Assembly (NCBI GenBank): GCA_041398785.1
Contig: JAWKUA010000022.1
Coordinates: 62,001-126,000 of the forward strand
From: Planctomycetaceae bacterium
GTDB lineage: Bacteria; Planctomycetota; Planctomycetia; Planctomycetales; Planctomycetaceae
Reading direction: 5' to 3'
Length of the DNA stretch: 64,000 bases
Shown here: positions 37,046 to 46,345 of the stretch, piece by piece
How positions within the stretch are numbered: position 1 is the stretch's first letter
Layout of the letters: every line of letters starts with the position of its first letter
Notes under the pieces: generated by a model
Told to the model about the DNA's origin: nothing
What the model saw: only the letters and a program-made list of their open reading frames with translations
The model's database searches: none
Made by a program: the position numbers and the translations under genes

Positions 37046-37866
37046 CGTCACTTCTGGCCATCATCCGCTTCGAGTGGAATCGCACGATGACGTCAGGACG
37101 CATCGCGTGGTGGGTGACTCTGGCCGCCTTTCCGGTCGTGATCACCAGCCTGGTGCGATGGTTCACCTACGAAGCCGTCATGCGCGTACCGCCGGATCGG
37201 ATGGAAGAATTCCTCGCGGCGCAGCAAACCGCGTGGTCCATCGTGCTGTACATGCTGGTGCCGTGCGTGGCGTCGGCGGTCGGAGTGCTGCTAAGCGCCG
37301 CTCCTGCGATTGCCGGGGAACTGGAACAGCGAAGCTGGGTCTACATGGCGACCCGGCCGAACGGCATTTTCTGGCTGATGCTGGGCAAATACATGGTGGC
37401 TGTGGTGTGGGGAGCCTCCGCATCGATCGCAGGGCTGACCGTTGCTGTGCCGATCACCGGCCTGGACGTCGCGACGGCGTTCGACCTGTGGTTCACTCTG
37501 GTGCGACTGTGCCTGCTGTCATGCGGCTCCTACGCGGCGGTGTTCATGCTGATTGGAGCCATCATTCCTCATCGAGCCATGGTGTTCTGCGTTGCGTACA
37601 CCGGCGTTGTCGAAGTTGTCATCAGCATGATTCCGGCGGTCATCAATCGCATCACCGTGCAGTATCGACTGAGATCCCTGTTTGTCAGCTGGACCGGCGC
37701 GGAGGAGCAGCTTCGGAACATGCCGTTCTTTGAATATGTGTTCAATGAAGACGGTACGATGCTGCAGATACTGTGGCTGCTGGCGTTGACGGCCGTGTTT
37801 CTGGTGACCGCTCTGGTGATCGCTCACCGCCGCGAATTCACCGCCGTTGCCGAAAGCGATGTTTGA
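37042..37866 (+). CDS. ABC-2 type permease (second)
   Basis: A protein of 274 residues, ATGA-overlapped with the second ATPase. Six hydrophobic segments fit an ABC-2 permease, with VLLSAAPAIAGELEQRSWVYMATRP as the family's cytoplasmic loop motif. It completes a four-gene, two-ATPase/two-permease exporter. Its gene ends 63 bases before the convergent DUF1552 gene; no T-tailed hairpin is seen between them. Confidence 0.9.
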   Translation: MTSLLAIIRFEWNRTMTSGRIAWWVTLAAFPVVITSLVRWFTYEAVMRVPPDRMEEFLAAQQTAWSIVLYMLVPCVASAVGVLLSAAPAIAGELEQRSWVYMATRPNGIFWLMLGKYMVAVVWGASASIAGLTVAVPITGLDVATAFDLWFTLVRLCLLSCGSYAAVFMLIGAIIPHRAMVFCVAYTGVVEVVISMIPAVINRITVQYRLRSLFVSWTGAEEQLRNMPFFEYVFNEDGTMLQILWLLALTAVFLVTALVIAHRREFTAVAESDV

Positions 37867-37928
37867 GCACCGTCGCGGAAAGCGATGTGTAAAAGTCACC
37901 GCACGTGACAGCCGCAAACGGAGGCTGT

Positions 37929-39338
37929 TCAGGCCAGTACGCCGGGCAGGGGACCGGTACTGTCAGCGAACTGGTCCGTGTCGCATCCAAACGCCTGCAG
38001 CATGGCAACGTAAAGATTCGCCAGCGGCGTGTCGCGACCGTAAGACAAGTGCTGACCCGACTGCAGCCGACCACCACCGCGACCGCCGACCAGAATCGGC
38101 AGGTTGTGAGGATTGTGGCTGTTGCCGTCCCGCAGTCCGGAGCCATACAGAATCATCGAATTGTCAAGTACGGTGCTTTCGCGTTCCTGCATTCCGCGCA
38201 GACGGTTCAGCAGATAAGCGTACTGAGTCACGTGCCACCGGTTGATCAACTGATAGGCCTTCAGTTTGTCCTCTTCGTTCTGGTGATGAGACGTGTCGTG
38301 GTGGCCGCCGGTGACGCCGTCCAGAAATGAGAAGTTACGACCGCTGACGGCATTTCCAAACATGAATGTGCAGACTCGTGTGGTGTCGGTCTGAAATGCC
38401 AGGGCAATCATATCAAGCATCAATTGCACATGTTCGACGTACTCTTCCGGAGGACTCTCCGGCGGACGTGTGTCCGCATTGATCGGCGCACGAGGCCTCC
38501 AGGCCGCGAGTCCTCCGTCCTGCTGGTCCTGCAATCGCTTTTCGATGGCACGCACGGACTGCAGGTACTCATCCATTCTCTGCCGGTCCGCGACGCCCAG
38601 ACGCTGCTGAAGCTGTCTTGCGTCTCCGATGACCCGATCCAGCAGCAGCGTGTCGCGAAGCGCTGCGTCCTGCCGGGGATTTGATGTGCGGAACAGGCGT
38701 TCGAACACCAGGCGAGGATTCAGTTCGCGAGCCAGTGGATTGGTCGGACCGCTCCAGGCAATGTGTGATCCGTAGACTCGCGTGTACCCGACGTTGGTGT
38801 CGACGCCGGTCGTCACGGGATCGATGCCCAGTTCCAGCGAAGGCAGCGGCGTGTGCATCGCCGCAGTTTGCGCGGCCACCTGATCCATTGACTGACCGTT
38901 GCAGTTCAGGTCGATGCCCAGTGACTTGTTGATTGTTGTGCAGGTCAGAAATCCGGATGTCTTGACGTAGTGCCCGTCGCCGAAGTCGCTGGCCTGGTTC
39001 CACAGGTTTGTCAAAACCAGCAACTGGTCCTGCAAATCGGCAAGCGGTTCAAGTGTGGGAGAAAGCGTAAATTCGCGTCCCTCACCTTCGGGAGTCCACA
39101 TGTCCTGACGCACACCGTTGGGCACAAACAGAGCCGCCATGCGGACCGGTGTATCATCAGTCGCTTCAGCGCCGGCCGCTTTGGCTGAGCGGGGCAGCAT
39201 TGCTTCCAGCCACGGCAGCGCCAAAGCCGCTCCTGTTCCGCGAAGCACAGTTCGGCGGGATACGGTAAACCCACGTTTCGAAAGTTCACTGACGCGGGGG
39301 CCCGAAAGTGCGTGGTCAATCGGTGCTCGATTCAACAT
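37929..39338 (-). CDS. DUF1552 Tat-exported protein (second)
   Basis: A protein of 469 residues from ATG 39338 (MLNRAPIDHALS), preceded by AGAGGAACAGCCTG; it overlaps the end of the upstream cytochrome gene by 23 bases. The twin-arginine signal is TVSRRTVLRGTGAALALPWLEAM, split here by the charged and hydrophobic parts. DUF1552 landmarks are LFVPNGVRQDMWTPEGEG, YVKTSGFLTCTTIN and VTGGHHDTSHHQNEEDKL, ending QAFGCDTDQFADSTGPLPG. It is the partner of the DUF1592-type protein encoded just upstream, as in the other pair at 20.6-24.4 kb. Function unknown. Confidence 0.93.
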   Translation of the reverse strand: MLNRAPIDHALSGPRVSELSKRGFTVSRRTVLRGTGAALALPWLEAMLPRSAKAAGAEATDDTPVRMAALFVPNGVRQDMWTPEGEGREFTLSPTLEPLADLQDQLLVLTNLWNQASDFGDGHYVKTSGFLTCTTINKSLGIDLNCNGQSMDQVAAQTAAMHTPLPSLELGIDPVTTGVDTNVGYTRVYGSHIAWSGPTNPLARELNPRLVFERLFRTSNPRQDAALRDTLLLDRVIGDARQLQQRLGVADRQRMDEYLQSVRAIEKRLQDQQDGGLAAWRPRAPINADTRPPESPPEEYVEHVQLMLDMIALAFQTDTTRVCTFMFGNAVSGRNFSFLDGVTGGHHDTSHHQNEEDKLKAYQLINRWHVTQYAYLLNRLRGMQERESTVLDNSMILYGSGLRDGNSHNPHNLPILVGGRGGGRLQSGQHLSYGRDTPLANLYVAMLQAFGCDTDQFADSTGPLPGVLA

Positions 39339-41385
39339 CAGGCTGTTCCTCTTGCGGCTGTTCCTGTTGCAACTGTCCGGCGGAATTGCCGCCGGCATCG
39401 TCATTGTCAGCGGCATCGTCAGTGCCGGTGGCGATCACAGAGACACCGGGAATTGTACCCTGCTTGTAGCGAAACGGGGCACTCTTCACGATTTCGACGA
39501 TCAGTGTATGAGATCGATAGTCGTGTTGCGCCAGTTCTTCGACGATTGCCTCAACGACACAGTCATCTTCGCTGGTCAACCCGCGGGCAAGTGCATATCC
39601 CAGCATTCGCGATGTGAGATTGCGAATAAACTGCTGCTTTCGCTGCATCAGCAGAAGTTTGAGTTCCTCGGGACCTTCGAACGTCCGGCCATCGGGCAGT
39701 TCTCCGTGAGCATCCACCGGAACGCCGTCGATTTCCGTTCGCCAGCGACCCAGTACGTCGAAGTTTTCCAGCCCGAAACCCAGCGGGTCCATTGTCGCGT
39801 GACAGGACGCGCACGCGGGATTGGCTCGATGCAGTTCCAGTCGTTCGCGCAGGGAAGCGGGACTTTCAGCGTGTTTCGCTTCGTCAAGCGGCGGAACATT
39901 TGGCGGCGGCGGTGGCGGCGGAGTCCCCAGCAATGTTTCCAGAATCCACTTTCCCCGCAGCACCGGACTTGTGCGATGCGGAAACGACGAAACGGCCAGC
40001 ACGGCACTCATCCCCAGCAGCCCGCCGCGATGACTGCCTTCCGGCAGTTCCACCAGCTTCGGCTGTTCGCGAAACTCACCGTCCACGCCGTAGTGGCGGG
40101 CCAGTCTGCGATTGACATAGGTGAAGTCAGAATCGATCAGGTTCAGCAGTGAGCGATTGTCGGACAGAATGTCTTCGAAGAAGAAGATCGGTTCGTACTT
40201 CATGCCGCCTTCGAGTTCCGAGTCGTACCTTCGGGCGACGGACGGATCCGGCTTGAATTCCCGCCCCAGCGCGCGAGTGCCCAGCCATTGTTCCGTGAAG
40301 CTGGTGGCGAATTCCCGGACCTTCGCTCCTCGGCGCAAACCCTTGCGATCCGTTTCGCTAAGCAGCATGCGTGCGACCTGCTGAGCCAGCACGTCTTCGT
40401 CATGAAGCCGGCCTTCGTCCGCCAGTCGAAATAACTCGGCATCAGGCATCGACGCCCAAAGAAAGTATGACAGCCGCGACGCCATCTCGTACTGCGAGAT
40501 CAGCACCGGAACCTCCTGTGTGTTCGGTTCCTCCGCCAGAAACAGAAACTTCGGCGACACCATCGCGGCCTGAAGCACAACCGGAATCGCCGAGTCGAAG
40601 GATTCGTCTTCGCTGTACACCGTGTCGAACAGATCTGTGTACTGCTGAAGTTCATCATCCTGAATCGGACGACGGAATGCCCTGGGAAGGAACTCCGCAA
40701 GAACTTCGCGCGCGGCATCCGGAGGCGACCGGGATTCGCCGGGCTCAGCGATGATCAGCCGACTTCTGTCTCGCGGATCCTTCATGGCGTGATCCACCGC
40801 CGAACGAGCCGCTTCCAGAAACTTTTCGGCATGAATCGGTGAGATGAACAGAGTTTCGGCGGCGTTGTCGAATCCCTCACCGCCGGCTCCGTCTGCGGGC
40901 AGAGCGTGTCCGGCGTTGACCTGAATTCCCAGCAGGTCCCGAACCGTGTTGGCATATTCCGACCGGTTCAGTCGGCGCATCATCGGGCCGCCGACAGCAA
41001 CGCCGTCGTCGCACACGGCCGCATGCACTGTGGCTCGCACCCACGACACGAACGCCATGCGGGATTCGTGCGACGGAGCTTCGCTTTCCGGCGGCGGCAT
41101 CTGACCGTCGTAGACGCGTTCGGCGATCTTGTTCCACCGCGACACGTCGCCCGCGACATCAGCGACCGAAGCAAACAATTCCAGGTCCAGGCCGGCCTCG
41201 GGAGATTCCGTCAGGTGGCAACTGACGCAGTGGGTCCGCACAAATTCAACGGCCGCAGATTCGTCGAACGCGGCATTATCCGCAGCAGCCGGCATAGGCT
41301 GCGGACTGGCGTCCGGTTCATCACAGTTAGCGATGGCGTGCAGAGTCGTCACCACGCCGATGGCAAGAATCAATCGGAAATGCAT
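39316..41385 (-). CDS. Planctomycete cytochrome / DUF1587-1595-1592-1588-1585 protein
   Basis: A protein of 689 residues from ATG 41385 (MHFRLILAIGVV), with GTG 41397 as an alternative. A signal peptide leads to a haem site CVSCH near 51, then DUF1587 (MMRRLNRSEYANTVRDLLG), DUF1595 (FLPRAFRRPIQDDELQQY), DUF1592 (VVLQAAMVSPKFLFLAE), DUF1588 (SSFPHRTSPVLRGKWILE, then GTPPPPPPPNVPP and CASCHATMDPLGFGLENFD) and DUF1585 near the C-terminus. All five domains are in standard order and without a PA14 insert. The last 45 residues are an acidic, Gln-rich tail (QLQQEQPQEEQPDVESS) that is unusual for the family. Its 3' end overlaps the DUF1552 gene. Confidence 0.94.
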   Translation of the reverse strand: MHFRLILAIGVVTTLHAIANCDEPDASPQPMPAAADNAAFDESAAVEFVRTHCVSCHLTESPEAGLDLELFASVADVAGDVSRWNKIAERVYDGQMPPPESEAPSHESRMAFVSWVRATVHAAVCDDGVAVGGPMMRRLNRSEYANTVRDLLGIQVNAGHALPADGAGGEGFDNAAETLFISPIHAEKFLEAARSAVDHAMKDPRDRSRLIIAEPGESRSPPDAAREVLAEFLPRAFRRPIQDDELQQYTDLFDTVYSEDESFDSAIPVVLQAAMVSPKFLFLAEEPNTQEVPVLISQYEMASRLSYFLWASMPDAELFRLADEGRLHDEDVLAQQVARMLLSETDRKGLRRGAKVREFATSFTEQWLGTRALGREFKPDPSVARRYDSELEGGMKYEPIFFFEDILSDNRSLLNLIDSDFTYVNRRLARHYGVDGEFREQPKLVELPEGSHRGGLLGMSAVLAVSSFPHRTSPVLRGKWILETLLGTPPPPPPPNVPPLDEAKHAESPASLRERLELHRANPACASCHATMDPLGFGLENFDVLGRWRTEIDGVPVDAHGELPDGRTFEGPEELKLLLMQRKQQFIRNLTSRMLGYALARGLTSEDDCVVEAIVEELAQHDYRSHTLIVEIVKSAPFRYKQGTIPGVSVIATGTDDAADNDDAGGNSAGQLQQEQPQEEQPDVESSTD

Positions 41386-41523
41386 GGGACAGATCACAGG
41401 CAGGTGAGTCGTTCGTGGACTTCCATCCTATTGGGCTTTCCGGAGTCTGTCCATCCGGATACTCAGGCGAGCGACCTGCCAGGCAAAGGATCCGCTCACC
41501 GCTTCCGCGGCCGATTCGCAGGG

Positions 41524-44500
41524 TCACGCGGGTTGTCGCGCAGTCACCGACAGCCAACTGTAAAGCACCGGCAGCACCAGCAGGTTGACAAGTGTGGCTC
41601 CGGCAAGACCGGCAAGGATCACAAGTGCCATCGGGTATTCGATCTCCTGTCCGGGAAGTTCTCCGGTGACGATCAGCGGAACCAGCGCGAGTCCGGTTGT
41701 CAGCGCGGTCATCAAAATCGGAGCCAGACGTTCCTCGGCGCCGCGCAGGATGAGTTCGCGCGGCGACAGGTGCGGCTGTTCGGCCGTCAGGTGCCGGTAA
41801 TGGCTGATGAGCATGATGGCATTTCGCGCGGCGATCCCCAGCACCGTGACAAAGCCGACCAGCGATCCCAGGGAAATGATTCCTCCTCCGGCCATCACAC
41901 CCAGCAGTCCGCTGCCCAGTGCAATTGGCAGCGCCAGCAGAATCAGAAACACAAGCCGCCAACTGACAAAGTCGACGTACAGAATGATCGTGATCGCGAT
42001 GATCGACCCGAGTGACAGCAGCAACAGCCGCTGCCGCGAGGCCCTGGCTTCGGCGTACTCACCGAGAAATTCCGGATGATAGCCGGTCCCGAACTGCACA
42101 CCGCTGCGCACCGCCGCTTCAATGTCGGTGGCAACGGATGCCAGATCACGACCTTCTGCGTTGCAGGTCACGTCCAGCCGACGCGACGCTCCTTCGCGCT
42201 TGATCTCGTTGGGAGCCGGAACAATCGTCAGCGTCGCAACACTTTTCAGCGGAACCTGGGCACCCGACGGAGTGTCGATCATCAGTTGTCCCAAAGTCGC
42301 CAGGTCCGTGCGCAGCCGATCCTTTCCGCGAACGACGACCGGGAAGATTGCCTGGTCGCGGTACATTTCGCCGACCTGTGTGCCGTTGACCAGTGTTGTC
42401 ACGCTTTGCATCAGCCGACCTGGCGTCAGCCCGAACTGAGCGGCGGCGTCGAGGTTGATGTCGATGGCGATCTGAGGAACCAGAACCTGTGGTTCGACTT
42501 TCAGCGTGGTGACTCCGTCAATCGGTCTGATGACGGATTCAATCTCTGCGGCGGTGGCTCGCAACTGCTGCATGTCCGGCCCATAGACTCGCACGACGAT
42601 CGAGGCGCTGGTGCCGGTCAGAACTTCTTTGATGCGCTCGGTCAGGTAAGTCAGCAGGTCGCGGTACAGACCCGGGTAGCCGTCAACGATGGTCTGAACT
42701 TCGGCGACAGTTGCGTCGTAGTCTCGGGAGTCATCGATGCTGATCCACAATTCCGTGAAATTCGGCCCGACGACTTCGTCCGCGACTGTGGCTCTGCCGA
42801 TGTGAGAACCAAAGTTGCGAACTCCTGCAACGTCCATCAGTTCCGAACTGGCTCGCAGCGTGATGCGGTTCATGGCGTCGATGCCGATTCCCGGCTTTTC
42901 CACCCAGTGCATCAGAAAATCCGTTTCGCGGAACTTCGGCATCAACTGTTCGCCCAGCCGGGGAATGCTGGCCGCCAGCAGCCCGAAGGCCACCGCTGTC
43001 ACCGCCAGCGTGCCCCACTTCAGCCGCAGGGCGACGGACAACACGGATCGATACGTTCGGCGAAACAGACGCACCAGCGGACTGTCCTGAGAACGATGTT
43101 CGGCTGACCGGGGCAGCAGCATCAGAGACATGGCCGGCGTGACGGTCAGCGCAACGGCCAGCGACGCAAGGATCGCCAGGATGTAAGCTGCCGCCAGAGG
43201 CCGGAAGAAGGCTCCGGCAAGCCCGGTCAGAAAGAACACCGGCAGAAAGGCCAGCACGACAATCACGGTGGCATAAACCACAGCGCTGCGAACTTCCATG
43301 GACGCTTCAAACACGACCTGAAACGCGCTGCGAGGTTCCGGAAGCTGCGAATTCAGACGCAGACGCCGCATGATGTTTTCGACGTCAATAATGGCGTCGT
43401 CGACGACTTCTCCCAGAGCGATCACCAGTCCCGCGAGAACCATGGTGTTGATCGTTCCGCCGCGCCAGTACAGAACCATCACCGCGGCCAGCAGCGACAG
43501 CGGGATGGCCGTCGCGCTGATGATTGCACAGCGCCAGTCGAACAGAAACAGCAGCAGCACCATCACCACCAGCGCGCAGCCGAACATCATGGAATGGCTG
43601 AGATTCGTCAGAGCCCGCTCAATGAAAGTGGCGGGACGAAACACGGTGGTGTCGTATTCGACGTCGCCCATCGCCGGCTTCAGTTCCTGCATCGCCTTCT
43701 CGACGTTGCGCGTGACATCCAGAGTGTTCGCCCACGGCTGCTTTTCGACGATCAGCAACAGGCCCGGCCGGCTGTTGATGATCGAATCACCAATGGGCGG
43801 CGCGTGATCGTACTTCACGTCCGCGACGTCTTTGATTCGCAGCGGTGCCGGCGGTGAAGCCATCGAGCCGCTGGCTGACGTCGCTGCCGTGGTATTCTGC
43901 TGACGGAAGCCGATGACGATTTCGCCAAGTTGCTCGGGCGTGTACACCGCCGGAACATGACGCAGCGCCAGCCGCTGATTGGCTGTGTCCAAAAAGCCGC
44001 CGGCGCCGACAGCCGTCGCGTCGCGCACCGTCTGCTGGATGGCATCAAGCGTTACGTTGTTGGCGCGCAGTCGGTCCGGGTCGACCACCACCTGCAACTG
44101 CGGCTCCTTCTCGCCCCAGACGGCAACATTTGCGACGCCCGCGACCGACATCAGTCGCGGCCGGATCGTCCACTTCGTCAGGACCGTCATGTCCATCTGC
44201 GATTGCGTGTCGGACCAGAGCCCGATCTTCAGGCAGCGGCTCAGTGATGAAAGCGGAGGCAGAATTACGGGTGGCCGGGCCACCATCGGCAGTTGTCGGG
44301 CAGCCAGAGCCAGGCGTTCCTGAACGAGCTGCCGGGCCGTCAGCAGATCCGTCCCCTGCTCGAAGATCAGTCGAACGCTGGAAAGGCCCAGCACCGATTT
44401 CGACCGCACTGTCTGGACAAACGGAATGCCGTTGACCGCGTTTTCGATCGGGACTGTGATCAGACTTTCGACATCTTCGGTGGCGATCCCCGGAGCTTCC

Positions 44501-44649
44501 GTCTGAATCTCAACCAGCGGCGGAGCGAATTCCGGAAACACGTCCAGAGGCACACTGTCCGACGTCTGGACGCCGACGATGACCAGCGCCGCGGCAAACA
44601 CCAGCACCAGCAATCGAAACTGCAGCGACGTTCTGATCAGCCAGTTCAC
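41524..44649 (-). CDS. RND efflux pump, heavy-metal (CusA/CzcA) type
   Basis: A protein of 1041 residues, the expected RND length, with 12 membrane segments and two large periplasmic loops. The TM4 stretch ALGEVVDDAIIDVENIMRR is the proton-relay motif of the heavy-metal (HME) subfamily. PLDVFPEFAPPLVEIQTEAPG at the N-terminus and SLVGFVTVLGIAARNAIML near TM11 are also HME-like. It drives proton-powered export of cations such as Cu, Ag, Zn or Co; which one cannot be told. Together with the adaptor (overlap ATGA at 44646-44649) and the outer-membrane factor it forms a tripartite pump. No metal-responsive regulator is in the window. Confidence 0.92.
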   Translation of the reverse strand: MNWLIRTSLQFRLLVLVFAAALVIVGVQTSDSVPLDVFPEFAPPLVEIQTEAPGIATEDVESLITVPIENAVNGIPFVQTVRSKSVLGLSSVRLIFEQGTDLLTARQLVQERLALAARQLPMVARPPVILPPLSSLSRCLKIGLWSDTQSQMDMTVLTKWTIRPRLMSVAGVANVAVWGEKEPQLQVVVDPDRLRANNVTLDAIQQTVRDATAVGAGGFLDTANQRLALRHVPAVYTPEQLGEIVIGFRQQNTTAATSASGSMASPPAPLRIKDVADVKYDHAPPIGDSIINSRPGLLLIVEKQPWANTLDVTRNVEKAMQELKPAMGDVEYDTTVFRPATFIERALTNLSHSMMFGCALVVMVLLLFLFDWRCAIISATAIPLSLLAAVMVLYWRGGTINTMVLAGLVIALGEVVDDAIIDVENIMRRLRLNSQLPEPRSAFQVVFEASMEVRSAVVYATVIVVLAFLPVFFLTGLAGAFFRPLAAAYILAILASLAVALTVTPAMSLMLLPRSAEHRSQDSPLVRLFRRTYRSVLSVALRLKWGTLAVTAVAFGLLAASIPRLGEQLMPKFRETDFLMHWVEKPGIGIDAMNRITLRASSELMDVAGVRNFGSHIGRATVADEVVGPNFTELWISIDDSRDYDATVAEVQTIVDGYPGLYRDLLTYLTERIKEVLTGTSASIVVRVYGPDMQQLRATAAEIESVIRPIDGVTTLKVEPQVLVPQIAIDINLDAAAQFGLTPGRLMQSVTTLVNGTQVGEMYRDQAIFPVVVRGKDRLRTDLATLGQLMIDTPSGAQVPLKSVATLTIVPAPNEIKREGASRRLDVTCNAEGRDLASVATDIEAAVRSGVQFGTGYHPEFLGEYAEARASRQRLLLLSLGSIIAITIILYVDFVSWRLVFLILLALPIALGSGLLGVMAGGGIISLGSLVGFVTVLGIAARNAIMLISHYRHLTAEQPHLSPRELILRGAEERLAPILMTALTTGLALVPLIVTGELPGQEIEYPMALVILAGLAGATLVNLLVLPVLYSWLSVTARQPA

Positions 44650-45917
44650 TTTCCGGCTCCGAATTCGGTTCCGAAAAGTTCCGCCGCGCCGCCGGTGACG
44701 ACCGGTGTTCCAAGCGCAGGTCCGGTCGCCAGGACCGCTTCGTCGCCGTCCGTGAAACGAATCGACACGCGCCTACGAGTGTATTCGTGATCGGCAGTCT
44801 TCGTGTAAACCCAGGTATTGCCGTACACGTCGTACAGAATTGCGGCCTCGGGAACGACGAGCGCCGTTTCCGTCGTGGAAACGGGAAGCCGGACACCGAC
44901 GCGCTGGCCGGGACGCAGCTTCAGCTCCCGGTTGTCGACTTCATAGTACAGATCGGCGGATGACGAAAGCGGGTCCGCTGTCGGAGGTGCCGCAACCGGT
45001 TTCGCGATGATCTCCTGCGGAAATGACTCCCCGGACAGCCAAGCCAGTTGCGCCGGTTCGTTCGTCTGGATTTCCGCCAGCAGGTCCACGAACACCGGCA
45101 CGCGAATCCACAGCACGTCCGTGTTGACGACTTCAAACAACACGGCTCCGCTGGCCACCGTTTGACCGTTGCTGACTTCCAGACGGTTGATCAAACCGCC
45201 GATGGGTGTCGTCATCGGCAGAGCGGTGGCTTCACCTTCGGTCGGGGAGATGTCCAGCATTTTCAGCAGATCGCTGAGCTGCTTCTCGCGGTCCTGTGCC
45301 GCCTTCAGGTTGCTGGCGGCGATGTTCAACTGAGCTTCCGCGTCCTCCACGGCGCCGCGCGGCCCGGCGCGGTCTGCGAACAGCTTCCTCGCGCGATCCA
45401 ATGCGATCCTGGCCGCTTCCACTTCGGCTGTGATTCGTTCGACATCTCCCTCCGCGACTGTTCGCGACGACATCAGCGTCGCGCGAGCACCGACGAGCTG
45501 CACCCGTTCGGCCGGAGTCGGGACGTCGCGTTCGGCGGACAGCAGCGGCGTCAGCAGCAACAGCGTTCGACCGGCATCGACTTTCGCTCCCGGTACGGGC
45601 ATGGCCTGCGACGACGGCGGTGACACGCTTCCCGCCAGAGGCGCGGTCACGACGATTGATTTGCCGGACGGCACCACCGCCATTCCGCCCAGCGTTCGTC
45701 GCTGAGTCACGCTGCGTTTGGAAACCGGCGTGGTGGCGATGCCAAGCCGCCGGTCCGCGTCGGCGGTCAAAGTAATGCGGGCCAGATCCGTTTCGACAGG
45801 CAGCTTCTCGACCTTTGCCGGCTTGACTGCTTCCTTTGTCGCTTTCTCCGCCGACTTGTCGCAACCGAAGAAACATGACAGCAGCGTCAGCAGCAGGATC
45901 GTGATCCGCCGCGACAC
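44646..45917 (-). CDS. RND periplasmic adaptor (membrane fusion) lipoprotein
   Basis: About 423 residues from GTG 45917, chosen because it gives a short signal ending in a lipobox (ILLLTLLSCFFGCDKS); the frame stays open to 46121 and the start is uncertain. Adaptor architecture is clear: a barrel strand (ATTPVSKRSVTQRRTLGG), lipoyl halves (GSVSPPSSQAMPVPGAKVDAG and PIGGLINRLEVSNGQTV), a helical hairpin with Ala/Arg-rich coiled coil, and a beta-barrel with GQRVGVRLPVSTTETALVVPEAAIL. It bridges the inner-membrane RND pump and the outer-membrane factor. Translation is coupled to the RND gene by a four-base overlap. Confidence 0.88.
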   Translation of the reverse strand: MSRRITILLLTLLSCFFGCDKSAEKATKEAVKPAKVEKLPVETDLARITLTADADRRLGIATTPVSKRSVTQRRTLGGMAVVPSGKSIVVTAPLAGSVSPPSSQAMPVPGAKVDAGRTLLLLTPLLSAERDVPTPAERVQLVGARATLMSSRTVAEGDVERITAEVEAARIALDRARKLFADRAGPRGAVEDAEAQLNIAASNLKAAQDREKQLSDLLKMLDISPTEGEATALPMTTPIGGLINRLEVSNGQTVASGAVLFEVVNTDVLWIRVPVFVDLLAEIQTNEPAQLAWLSGESFPQEIIAKPVAAPPTADPLSSSADLYYEVDNRELKLRPGQRVGVRLPVSTTETALVVPEAAILYDVYGNTWVYTKTADHEYTRRRVSIRFTDGDEAVLATGPALGTPVVTGGAAELFGTEFGAGK

Positions 45918-46345
45918 ACACCGCGAACACGGCAACTCGATCAGCGATACAAACCACGCAGTGGCGTGACGGACGCCCTGTGATTCGCGGCGGACGATCA
46001 TTCGGAATGCAGCGAGTCGCGGTTTCGTGAAAATGAACGCGCAATGCCAGGCGTCAGATTGCATCGTGGGCTGCGTCGCGTGCATTGAGAAGTCTGTCGT
46101 TGTAACGGCGGCCTTCTTCACGTCATCGCATGCCGCTCAAACCTGTTTCCTCCCGCATTGTACGTCGGCACCAGGGAGGCGAAAGCAGAACGCGCGGCGT
46201 GTGAGAAAGATTTCATCATACAGTGCCAGCTTCATACAGTGCCGGCTTCATCGCTGCGTCGCGTTTCAGAGGCTGAAGCAGACAGGTTCGTTTCAGAGAC
46301 GCCAACTCTCGCGCCTAAAGAACACCGCGGATCGTTGCTGCGATC
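45918..46345. other. Gap between efflux adaptor and outer-membrane factor genes
   Basis: 428 bases between same-strand genes. The adaptor frame remains open for about 200 bases of it, so part could be coding if an upstream start is used. A short near-duplication (CAGTGCCAGCTTCATACAGTGCCGGCTTCAT around 46221-46251) is the only other structure I noticed. Confidence 0.45.

Noticed and set aside
41327..41962. Open frame overlapping the RND gene end in another phase
   Set aside because: Translation is Arg/Pro-rich noise; the RND frame is intact across it.
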